A DNA stretch of 5,407 nt from Chloroflexota bacterium (lineage in GTDB: Bacteria > Chloroflexota > Limnocylindria > Limnocylindrales > CSP1-4): assembly GCA_003158495.1 (NCBI GenBank), contig PMJT01000195.1:1-5407 (forward strand), in the 5' to 3' direction. Of the stretch, positions 1-4,752 are shown in pieces. The position numbers and the translations under genes are program-made. Each line of letters opens with the position of its first letter. Within the stretch, counting starts at the first letter, position 1. The notes under the pieces are model-generated. The model worked only from the letters and a program-made list of their open reading frames with translations. It was not told the origin of the DNA and did no database searches.

Positions 1-72
1 TACTGCAGCGATTGCTTCACCAGCCAGCGTGGCTCTTCGAGCAGCCGCTACTAACTCGCACTTCGCAAACTG
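1..72. other. Left-edge stretch, possible 3' end of an off-window plus-strand gene
   Basis: No gene can be assigned here. Two plus-strand frames are open from the window edge and stop just before the terminator: one ends with TAA at 52-54, the other with TGA at 71-73. Either could be the last 17 to 23 codons of a gene lying to the left. The strong hairpin immediately after (73-102) supports a transcript arriving from the left, since a minus-strand gene also ends at 153 and the hairpin works both ways. The stretch is too short to recognise a family. Confidence 0.3.
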
Positions 73-102
73 AAAAGGAGCCCGAGCAATCGGGCTCCTT
101 TT
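73..102. terminator. Bidirectional intrinsic terminator with GCAA tetraloop
   Basis: A perfect 13-bp inverted repeat, AAAAGGAGCCCGA (73-85) and its complement (90-102), encloses a four-base GCAA loop, a GNRA-type tetraloop. The inner part of the stem is GC-rich, and the AAAA/TTTT ends supply a U-run in RNA read from either strand. It lies 51 bp past the stop of the minus-strand nitroreductase-like gene, and would equally end any plus-strand gene entering from the left. This is a textbook Rho-independent terminator; activity in both directions is inferred from symmetry. Confidence 0.93.
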
Positions 103-152
103 CGATTCCCCGGCCGGGGCGTGTCGGCCGGGCTTGTCGGCCGCCCCGCTGG

Positions 153-623
153 TTACTCGGGCCGGGGCGACAGGATGACGACCGCGGTTTCCCGCGATCG
201 CCGCGCGGCGTGCGCGTCCAGGCCCTTGTCGTAGGCGGCCCACCTGGCCCACAGGCGTGGCCGCTCATCCTTGTCCGCTGCGCGGCCGTGAACGGCGCGC
301 GATCCGCCGGGCAGATCGACGGTGACGTCGGGATGAGCCTGCAGGTTGAGCCACCAGGCGGGCTCGGCATCGGCCCAGCCGTTCATGGCCATGGTGACCA
401 GGTCGGGGCCGTCCTCGAAGTAGCCGAGGATGGCCTTTCGCTCCTCGCCCGTGCGGCGCCCGACCGTCCGCAGGCACATCATGCCCCAGACGTCGGCCGT
501 CGCGGGACGGATGCCGAACCTGCCGCCCGTAGCTGAGTAGGCGGCACGCTGCAGCGTCCAGAACGTGCGGACAAACCAGCGCGGCGGCAGAAACGGTGAC
601 TTCGTCGACTCTTCTGAAGACAT
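153..623 (-). CDS. Deazaflavin (F420)-dependent nitroreductase-family protein, Ddn/DUF385 type
   Basis: This 156-aa protein resembles the Ddn/DUF385 family, split-barrel proteins that bind coenzyme F420 (some members use flavins or heme) and reduce quinones or nitro compounds. Visible family marks are the LRTVGRRTGEER strand-turn at residues 51-62 and the stretch GWADAEPAWWLNLQAHPDV at 82-100, matching the conserved 'PxWyxNLxaxP' F420-binding region. The length is normal for the family, and no signal peptide or membrane helix is seen. I chose the ATG at 621-623 because CGGAG (630-634) lies six bases upstream and the family homology begins soon after it. An in-frame ATG at 702-704 would add 27 low-complexity residues and overlap the regulator's stop codon. 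It is the last gene before the 73-102 terminator and probably the third gene of the regulator operon. Substrate and exact cofactor cannot be read from sequence; the family call is firm. Confidence 0.88.
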   Translation of the reverse strand: MSSEESTKSPFLPPRWFVRTFWTLQRAAYSATGGRFGIRPATADVWGMMCLRTVGRRTGEERKAILGYFEDGPDLVTMAMNGWADAEPAWWLNLQAHPDVTVDLPGGSRAVHGRAADKDERPRLWARWAAYDKGLDAHAARRSRETAVVILSPRPE

Positions 624-629
624 GCTGTG

Positions 630-634
630 CTCCG
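630..634 (-). promoter_or_regulatory. Ribosome binding site deciding the nitroreductase start
   Basis: CGGAG on the minus strand lies six bases before the ATG at 621-623. It is stronger and better spaced than anything ahead of the in-frame upstream ATG at 702-704, where only GGAC occurs about nine bases away. This supports the shorter 156-aa protein. Confidence 0.6.
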
Positions 635-680
635 ATCGGTGAGGGTGGTCAGGGCATTCGACAGAAACCCGGGCGGCGGT

Positions 681-706
681 CGGCCGGTCATCTCGGCCGG
701 TCATGT
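681..706. repeat. Tandem 13-bp duplication at a gene junction
   Basis: CGGCCGGTCATCT (681-693) is followed directly by CGGCCGGTCATGT (694-706), matching at 12 of 13 bases. On the minus strand each copy contains ATGA. The right-hand copy supplies the TGA stop of the regulator (701-703) and an overlapping ATG (702-704). Thirteen is not a multiple of three, so the duplication shifts frame and probably created or moved the junction between the regulator and the nitroreductase-like gene. It looks like a small slippage duplication. Confidence 0.85.
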
Positions 707-925
707 CTGTTCGTCCGGGTACTGAAAGACCTCGTCGAGGCGAACGTTGAACGCGCGGGCGACCTGGAAGGCCATCTCCAGCGATGGCGAGTACTTGCCC
801 TGCTCAATAGCGATGATCGTCTGGCGGGTGACTCCGACTCGATCGGCCAGATCCGCCTGCGTCATCTCGCCGTTGGCGAACCGCAGGGCCCGGATCGAGT
901 TGGTGACGTGCGTAGGCTTTACCAC
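701..925 (-). CDS. Small Cro/CI (XRE) family helix-turn-helix regulator
   Basis: This 74-aa DNA-binding protein is almost entirely one HTH_3 domain. Residues 22-43 form the helix-turn-helix (TQADLADRVGVTRQT then IIAIEQG), with the recognition helix around residues 33-41. The domain ends in the family-typical KYSPSLEMAF and DEVFQYP segments. Such short regulators of about 65-75 aa are commonly encoded beside a small multi-pass membrane protein, as here. No ATG precedes the domain; the GTG at 923-925 is the only usual start codon giving a complete domain (VVKPTH...). It lies inside the last codons of the membrane protein gene, whose TAA is at 919-921, a 7-bp overlap in another frame. No clear ribosome binding site precedes it, so translation is probably coupled to the upstream gene. 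It is the obvious candidate to bind the repeats at 1358-1424 and regulate its own operon. The family is certain, the start likely, the target inferred. Confidence 0.88.
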   Translation of the reverse strand: MVKPTHVTNSIRALRFANGEMTQADLADRVGVTRQTIIAIEQGKYSPSLEMAFQVARAFNVRLDEVFQYPDEQT

Positions 926-1347
926 CGCTGGAACGGCCCGTGATAGGCCGCGATCTTTGTGACGGAGGCGCCCATCGCGCCGAGGATGCCGGCGAAATAG
1001 ATCGTGTTGCCGATCCAGAACCGGTCCGCCGCGGCCATGGCCAGCACTAGAGCCGCGCAGGAGCCGGCGATCAGCAGGTAGTTGCCCACCCGCTCCCCGA
1101 AACGGTCGATCTCCTTGTCGCGTTGGTCCTTCTTGTCGGCCTCTTTCGGGTTGGTGGCCGCAGCAACGATGTTGCCGACGACGTTCGCGACGATGAAACC
1201 CACGATCGAATAGGTCATGGGCTGGACCCACGAGATCTCCGCGACCGGCTTGCTCAGCGCCTGCGAGGCCACAGTCCCCCCGTAGGCGATGAGGGTGACA
1301 ACCGCGACCACGAGGACCACCCAGTTGCTCTTCTCCAGGAATGCCAT
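919..1347 (-). CDS. Four-helix integral membrane protein, DUF2178-like partner of the small regulator
   Basis: This is a 142-aa inner-membrane protein of unknown biochemical role. Four hydrophobic segments are visible at about residues 9-29, 43-64, 89-107 and 112-132. Between the second and third lies a strongly charged loop (residues 66-86, PKEADKKDQRDKEIDRFGER), probably cytoplasmic. This layout, with a D/E-R-D-x-E-I-D-R loop before the third helix, resembles small DUF2178-type membrane proteins encoded next to short XRE regulators; that assignment is from memory and not a profile match. The ATG at 1345-1347 has GGGGAG (1354-1359) six bases upstream, an excellent ribosome binding site. The gene is first in the operon behind its own promoter (1384-1412) and its last codons overlap the regulator's GTG start. 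By analogy it may sense a membrane state or modulate the regulator, but nothing in the sequence proves this. Confidence 0.85.
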   Translation of the reverse strand: MAFLEKSNWVVLVVAVVTLIAYGGTVASQALSKPVAEISWVQPMTYSIVGFIVANVVGNIVAAATNPKEADKKDQRDKEIDRFGERVGNYLLIAGSCAALVLAMAAADRFWIGNTIYFAGILGAMGASVTKIAAYHGPFQRW

Positions 1348-1353
1348 TTCCCG

Positions 1354-1359
1354 CTCCCC
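1354..1359 (-). promoter_or_regulatory. Strong ribosome binding site of the membrane protein gene
   Basis: GGGGAG on the minus strand is six bases before the ATG at 1345-1347. It touches the outer arm of the neighbouring inverted repeat (1358-1381) by two bases, so a structure or protein on that repeat could also affect translation initiation. Confidence 0.75.
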
Positions 1360-1381
1360 ATGTCAAAGATTGCTGACATGG
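1358..1381. promoter_or_regulatory. Operator-like inverted repeat over the transcription start
   Basis: CCATGTCA (1358-1365) and TGACATGG (1374-1381) are perfect 8-bp arms around an 8-bp centre. Its inner 18 bp, TGTCAAAGATTGCTGACA (1361-1378), match the second copy at 1407-1424 at 14 of 18 positions. The repeat spans from just after the -10 box to the ribosome binding site, covering the predicted start of transcription near 1377. A bound protein would block initiation. The most likely ligand is the XRE regulator encoded in the same operon (inference). Confidence 0.72.
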
Positions 1382-1383
1382 AC

Positions 1384-1412
1384 AATGTAAAGCCGCGCCG
1401 ACATTATGTCAA
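1384..1412 (-). promoter_or_regulatory. Sigma-70-type promoter of the membrane protein/regulator operon
   Basis: On the minus strand a perfect -35 box TTGACA (1412-1407) is followed by a 17-bp spacer and a -10 box TACATT (1389-1384), four of six consensus bases. The predicted start of transcription is near 1377, giving a leader of about 30 bases before the ATG at 1347. The -35 box is itself one arm of the inverted repeat at 1407-1424, so repressor binding there would directly compete with RNA polymerase. AT-rich sequence in this short stretch stands out from the GC-rich surroundings. Confidence 0.78.
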
Positions 1413-1424
1413 CTATTCTTGACA
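1407..1424. promoter_or_regulatory. Operator-like inverted repeat over the -35 box
   Basis: TGTCAA (1407-1412), six bases, then TTGACA (1419-1424) form a perfect inverted repeat of 18 bp. It shares 14 of 18 bases with 1361-1378, and the centres of the two are 46 bp apart. A further short palindrome, GACAT-T-ATGTC (1400-1410), shares its right half with this repeat; the two centres are 10.5 bp apart, about one helical turn. The cluster suggests two or three binding sites for a dimeric regulator. Confidence 0.72.
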
Positions 1425-1515
1425 CAGTGAGGGAGTAAAGCCGACTCTGCGACCCGAGCTCGTGCGGTGACCGGTGGATTCGTGGCTCGCGCCTATACGG
1501 CCGCGCCGCGCTCCC
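1425..1515. other. Gap after the adenine deaminase gene
   Basis: This 91-bp stretch between the adenine deaminase stop and the operator cluster holds no gene. I see no convincing intrinsic terminator: there are GC-rich patches but no stable hairpin followed by a T-run in the minus direction. Readthrough from the deaminase gene into the membrane protein/regulator operon is therefore possible. Confidence 0.5.
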
Positions 1516-2568
1516 CTACTCCGCGCCCGCGGCGCCGCCCGCCACTCCGGCCAGCTCGGCCAGCAACTCGCGCTTCCGATCGGCCGAGGCGAACGACCCG
1601 TTGATCGCGTTGGTCGCCAACCGCGCGACGTCCGCTGCCCCGAACCCAAGCGCGGCCACGATCCGGCGGTAGTTCTCGCCGATGTACCCGCCGAAGTAGG
1701 CCGGGTCGTCCGAGTTGATCGTGACCGCCACGCCGGCCCCCAGCAGCGTCCCGATCGTCGATCGCGCCAGGGCCGGCACCACCCGCAACCGCAGGTTCGA
1801 AAGCGGACACGCGGTCAACGTTACCCCGTCCTCGGCCAGGCGCCGCATCACCGCCGGATCGTCGGCCGCCCGCACGCCGTGGTCGATCCGAGAGACGCCC
1901 AGGCAATCCAGCGTGCGCGCGACCAGCGACGCGTCGGCCTCCTCGCCGGCATGTGCGACCGCCCGCAGGCCGCGGGCGCGCGCGGCGGCAAACACGGCCG
2001 CGAACGGCTCCGGCGGGTAGCCCACCTCGCTCGAGTCCAGGCCGACGGCCACGATCCGGTCCAGCCACGGCTCGGCGTCAGCCAGTGTGGCCGAGGCCGC
2101 CTCGGCCGGTAGATGCCGCAGGAACGAGAGGATCAGGCCGCTCGTGATCCCGAACTCACGCTCGCCGTCGGCCAGGCCGTCGAGGATGCCGCCGATCACG
2201 TCCCCGATGGAAATGCCGCGATCCGTATGCGTCTGCGGGTCGAAGAACGGCTCAACGTGCCGGACGTGGTCGGCGTCGGCGCGGCGCAGGTAGTCGAGCG
2301 TCAACTCGCGGAAGTCCTCGCGCGTGACGAGGACGGAGCAGGCGGCGTAATAGATGTCCAGGAACGCCTGCAGATCGGCGAAGTCATAGCGGGCCCGCAT
2401 CTCGTCTACCGTGGTGAACGGGAGCACGACCCCGTTTCGAGCAGCCAGCCGGAAGGCCAGCTCGGGTTCAAGCGTGCCCTCCAGGTGGACATGCAATTCG
2501 ACCTTCGGCAGGCGGTCGATCAGGCCGTCGAGGTCGAAATCGGGCTTCGTGTGGGCGTCCGACAGCAA
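1516..2568 (-). CDS. Adenine deaminase, Aah1-type (adenosine/adenine deaminase family)
   Basis: This 350-aa zinc hydrolase is predicted to convert adenine to hypoxanthine and ammonia in cytoplasmic purine salvage (EC 3.5.4.2). The metal and catalytic residues are all present: H26 and H28 (ELHVHLEGT), H206 and the proton donor E209 (VAHAGEE), H230 (RIDHG) and D287-D288 (NSDDPAYFGG). I favour adenine over adenosine deaminase because FFDPQTHTDRGIS (108-120), GLDSSE (176-181) and CPLSNLRLRVV (254-264) follow yeast Aah1 rather than true adenosine deaminases, which have a different substrate loop there. The length is close to the family norm of 330-350. The start is TTG (2566-2568), with GGAGG (2579-2583) ten bases upstream; no ATG or GTG lies before the catalytic HxH motif. 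It is divergent from the gene at 2713 and lies upstream of, and on the same strand as, the regulator operon, which has its own promoter. Adenosine deaminase activity cannot be excluded without assay. Confidence 0.92.
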   Translation of the reverse strand: MLSDAHTKPDFDLDGLIDRLPKVELHVHLEGTLEPELAFRLAARNGVVLPFTTVDEMRARYDFADLQAFLDIYYAACSVLVTREDFRELTLDYLRRADADHVRHVEPFFDPQTHTDRGISIGDVIGGILDGLADGEREFGITSGLILSFLRHLPAEAASATLADAEPWLDRIVAVGLDSSEVGYPPEPFAAVFAAARARGLRAVAHAGEEADASLVARTLDCLGVSRIDHGVRAADDPAVMRRLAEDGVTLTACPLSNLRLRVVPALARSTIGTLLGAGVAVTINSDDPAYFGGYIGENYRRIVAALGFGAADVARLATNAINGSFASADRKRELLAELAGVAGGAAGAE

Positions 2569-2712
2569 GCGCTCAATACCTCCGTCGCGCCGTGGCGCGC
2601 GTTGTCGGCCAGTCTATCGAGTCACGCCAGAATGTGGACGTCGCAGGTCCCGGCTGGCGCCACCGCGCCCGGCAACGCCGGCTGATCAAGTCAACCGGCA
2701 GTAGCCTCGCCT
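2569..2712. other. Divergent intergenic region
   Basis: This 144-bp gap separates the deaminase and the propeller-like gene, which face away from each other and should each have a promoter here. I see only weak candidates; for example minus-strand TAGACT (2616-2611) lacks a good -35 box. GGAGG for the deaminase is at 2579-2583. Directly beside it is a GC-rich symmetric element, CGCGCC-GT-GGCGCG (2586-2599), which could be an operator but could also be chance in GC-rich DNA. The plus-strand gene has no evident ribosome binding site in this stretch. Confidence 0.45.
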
Positions 2713-4068
2713 TTGTCCAATCGCCCCAAGCTGGTACATCCGACGCTCTCCGACCATGGCCCGGTGCAACGAGGAAGACGGCTCCGGAAGCCGTACCTCA
2801 GGACAGCAGTGATCATCGCCGCGGCAGCATGCATCGTCGGCCTCGGATACTTCGGGGAGCACAGGGCGCCGCCGTCCACGGCCTCGCCGGCCATACCTTC
2901 CGCTTCACCGCCCCCATCGGCGATCGCGTCGAGCCTGCCGAGCGCCACAGCCGCGACATCCGAGGGACCGACGCCGAGCGGCCCGGACGGTCTCCAGGCC
3001 CTCACCGGCCTCGCCCGGCTGCCACTCCTTCCGGGTCGGGTTACGGCGTCGGCGCTGCCGGTCCGGGTCGTCGACCGGTCGATGGCCCTCGTTGGACCTC
3101 GCCTCTTCTACATCGTCGCGAACTACAGGATCGAGTCCAGCGTGATCGGATCGTCCCCGGGGCCGCAGACCCTCGCTATCGCGGGCCCCGGCGAGTCGAT
3201 CAACGGACTGGCCGCCGCGGGCGGATCGCTCGTCTATGCCGTCACCTCGACTGGGGGCGCGGCCGCTCAGCCGAACAGCCTGGGTGCCGCGCTGGTGGTC
3301 AACTGGAGCGTCTGGCTCCTCGATCTGAGAAGCGGTGGCCGCAGACAACTCGCCAATGGCACTCGCTACACCAACGACTTCAGCGACCCTGAGCTCCCGA
3401 TTCACATCGCGGTGACGACCTCGGCCTACGCGTTCGATCGCCCGGCTTCCTCGCCCGGCACAACCGGCGGCGAGACGGTGGAGGTCCATTCACTTACCGG
3501 AGCGCTGATGTGGTCGAGCCCGGCGCCGGCGACTGTTCTCGACGTGATGCTCGGCGGGAGCAGGCTGGCCCTGCTGACCCAGGACGCGGGATGGAAGACC
3601 GGACCCAGGACCTTGTGGCTTTCAGACGCGACGCATCCGGGTCCCGTGGAGGTCTCGCACCCGGCCTCCTCCGCATCGCTTTCGGCGGACGGGGCGTACC
3701 TGGCGTGGGACCTCGGGCTGGTCACGGGGCTTTCCAAACAGTCTCTTATGTCGGACGTGGGCATCGAGAACACGGCCTCCGGCGGCGTCACGTTCCTGCG
3801 GCCGCCCACGACCGCCTCCCTTCTCGCGCCCGTCGGACCCTCGGTATCCTCGACACCCGGCGGCCCCGTGGTCGCCTGGCTGGCCACGGCGCCGAGCGGT
3901 TTGGTCTATCCGGCGTTCAGTTTCGGGGGCCGCGGAGCCGCGGGCTTCTTCGACGCCGTCCAGCAGCCGGTCTGGCTACAAGTGGACGGCATGCGACTCA
4001 CGTGGGTGACCGAGAGACGGGATGGCGGATTCGCCACGGCGACTGCCACGGAGCTCGCGGCCTCGTAG
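2713..4068 (+). CDS. Membrane-anchored extracellular protein with propeller-like domain, function unknown
   Basis: I do not recognise a characterised family for this 451-aa protein. A short, basic cytoplasmic N-terminus (RGRRLRKPYLR at 20-30) precedes one hydrophobic helix at about 31-47, giving an inside-to-outside single-pass anchor or uncleaved signal. C40 sits mid-helix, so a lipoprotein signal is unlikely. Residues 52-93 are a Pro/Ser/Ala/Thr-rich linker, as in exported proteins that span a cell wall. The rest is beta-rich, with repeating blade-like pieces: GGSLVYAV (from about 170), SVWLLDLRSGG (199-209), SLTGALMW (260-267), SADGAYLAW (324-332) and LRLTWVTE-like MRLTWVTE near 425-432. 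These recall TolB/WD40-type propellers, so a binding or scaffold role outside the membrane is inferred. The TTG at 2713-2715 lacks a ribosome binding site. A GTG at 2809 has AGGA five bases ahead but would remove the basic residues before the helix, so I keep the longer form. Confidence 0.78.
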   Translation: MSNRPKLVHPTLSDHGPVQRGRRLRKPYLRTAVIIAAAACIVGLGYFGEHRAPPSTASPAIPSASPPPSAIASSLPSATAATSEGPTPSGPDGLQALTGLARLPLLPGRVTASALPVRVVDRSMALVGPRLFYIVANYRIESSVIGSSPGPQTLAIAGPGESINGLAAAGGSLVYAVTSTGGAAAQPNSLGAALVVNWSVWLLDLRSGGRRQLANGTRYTNDFSDPELPIHIAVTTSAYAFDRPASSPGTTGGETVEVHSLTGALMWSSPAPATVLDVMLGGSRLALLTQDAGWKTGPRTLWLSDATHPGPVEVSHPASSASLSADGAYLAWDLGLVTGLSKQSLMSDVGIENTASGGVTFLRPPTTASLLAPVGPSVSSTPGGPVVAWLATAPSGLVYPAFSFGGRGAAGFFDAVQQPVWLQVDGMRLTWVTERRDGGFATATATELAAS

Positions 4069-4171
4069 CCGACGCCCCCGATTCTGGAAACACGCCACCG
4101 GGTTGACCGCCTTGAGTCACTACACAACCGTCGCGGAGCGGTCAGACTGGGAGGAACAAGGAGGGCGCGAC
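4069..4171 (+). other. Leader region of the flavodoxin gene with inverted repeat
   Basis: This 103-bp gap holds the ribosome binding site AAGGAGGG (4158-4165) and an inverted repeat with 7-bp arms, TGACCGC (4104-4110) and GCGGTCA (4138-4144). TTGACC (4103-4108) resembles a -35 box but the sequence 17 bp later (AACCGT) is a poor -10 box, so I do not call a promoter. No terminator for the upstream gene is evident; co-transcription with it is possible. Confidence 0.45.
4158..4165 (+). promoter_or_regulatory. Near-perfect ribosome binding site fixing the flavodoxin start
   Basis: AAGGAGGG lies six bases before the ATG at 4172-4174 and is the strongest Shine-Dalgarno sequence in the window. It rejects the longer reading that opens at 4022 inside the preceding gene. 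Confidence 0.88.
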
Positions 4172-4714
4172 ATGCACGTTCTGGTGGCCTACGCGAGCCG
4201 TCATGGAGCAACCCAGGGGATCGCCGAGCGCATCGCGGAGACTCTCGGCAAAGCCGGAATCCAGGCGGAGGCGCGGCCGGTTTCGGAGGTCAAGAGCCTT
4301 GCCGGGTACGACGCCTTCGTCGTCGGCAGCGCCGCATACATGTTCAAGTGGCTCAAGGACGCTTCGGCTTTCGTTCGGCGCAACCGCGCCGTCCTGACCG
4401 CGAAGCCGGTCTGGTTCTTCAGCAGCGGCCCCACCGGCGGGCCCCTCGACGCGAAGGGGCGCGACCAGAAGCTCACCACGGTGCCAAAGGACGCCGCGGA
4501 GCTTGCGGAAGCGGTCCACGCTCGCGACCTTCGGATCTTCTTCGGCGCCTATTCCCGCGATCGCAAGCCGGTCGGGCTGGCCGAGCGATTCATGTCGGTG
4601 ATGCCGGCCATGGAAGGCGTGCCCGAGGGCGACTTCCGCGACTGGCCGGACATCGAAGCTTGGGCATCGGGGATCGCCGAAGAACTCAGCCTGGTCGCGC
4701 CGGCCAGCCGGTAA
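4172..4714 (+). CDS. Flavodoxin-domain protein (Flavodoxin_5 / HemG-like)
   Basis: This 180-aa soluble protein has a single flavodoxin fold that should bind FMN and carry electrons or reduce a small substrate. The phosphate-binding loop is S9-R-H-G-A-T14 after the first strand (MHVLVAYAS). The second FMN loop is GSAAYMFKW (52-60) and the third is FFSSGPTGG (82-90). This pattern is that of the Flavodoxin_5 group, which includes protoporphyrinogen oxidase HemG, but also many uncharacterised proteins described only as flavodoxin domain proteins. No heme gene is nearby, so I leave the specific function open. Length fits the family and the end carries no extra domain. The start is fixed by AAGGAGGG (4158-4165). 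The gene stops 38 bp from the convergent oxidoreductase gene. Confidence 0.9.
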   Translation: MHVLVAYASRHGATQGIAERIAETLGKAGIQAEARPVSEVKSLAGYDAFVVGSAAYMFKWLKDASAFVRRNRAVLTAKPVWFFSSGPTGGPLDAKGRDQKLTTVPKDAAELAEAVHARDLRIFFGAYSRDRKPVGLAERFMSVMPAMEGVPEGDFRDWPDIEAWASGIAEELSLVAPASR

Positions 4715-4752
4715 TCCCGCGCCCTTGGCGGCGCAGACCGCGGCCAACGACC
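4715..4752. other. Convergent gap, possible weak hairpin
   Basis: This 38-bp space lies between two convergent stop codons. GCGCC (4719-4723) and GGCGC (4730-4734) can pair around a six-base loop, and CCGCG (4717-4721) can alternatively pair with CGCGG (4739-4743). Neither is followed by a T-run, so a Rho-independent terminator is not established. Confidence 0.35.

Noticed and set aside
12..536. Long plus-strand open frame at the left edge
   Set aside because: It runs through the terminator hairpin and antisense to the well-supported Ddn-like gene; its Arg/Pro/Gly-rich translation is typical of a GC-rich shadow frame.
926..1366. N-terminal extension of the XRE regulator to 221 aa
   Set aside because: The extra residues are the off-frame reading of the membrane protein gene and are unlike any regulator domain.
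1419..1447. Plus-strand promoter starting from TTGACA at 1419
   Set aside because: There is no -10-like sequence 16-18 bp downstream and no plus-strand gene follows; TTGACA here is the outer arm of the inverted repeat.
2824..2832. Lipobox-like AAAC at residue 40 of the propeller-like protein
   Set aside because: Hydrophobic residues continue past the cysteine, so it is inside the helix rather than at a cleavage site.
2592..3392. 266-aa plus-strand frame overlapping the propeller-like gene
   Set aside because: Arg/Pro/Gly-rich shadow with no domain; the overlapping frame from 2713 shows a membrane anchor, linker and strand pattern.
4022..4171. Upstream extension of the flavodoxin protein
   Set aside because: It overlaps the end of the previous gene, is Arg/Ser-rich, and the strong ribosome binding site plus the canonical first beta strand fix the start at 4172.
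4172..4714. Naming the flavodoxin protein HemG
   Set aside because: The fold is clear, but HemG-specific features cannot be confirmed by eye and no heme pathway genes are adjacent.
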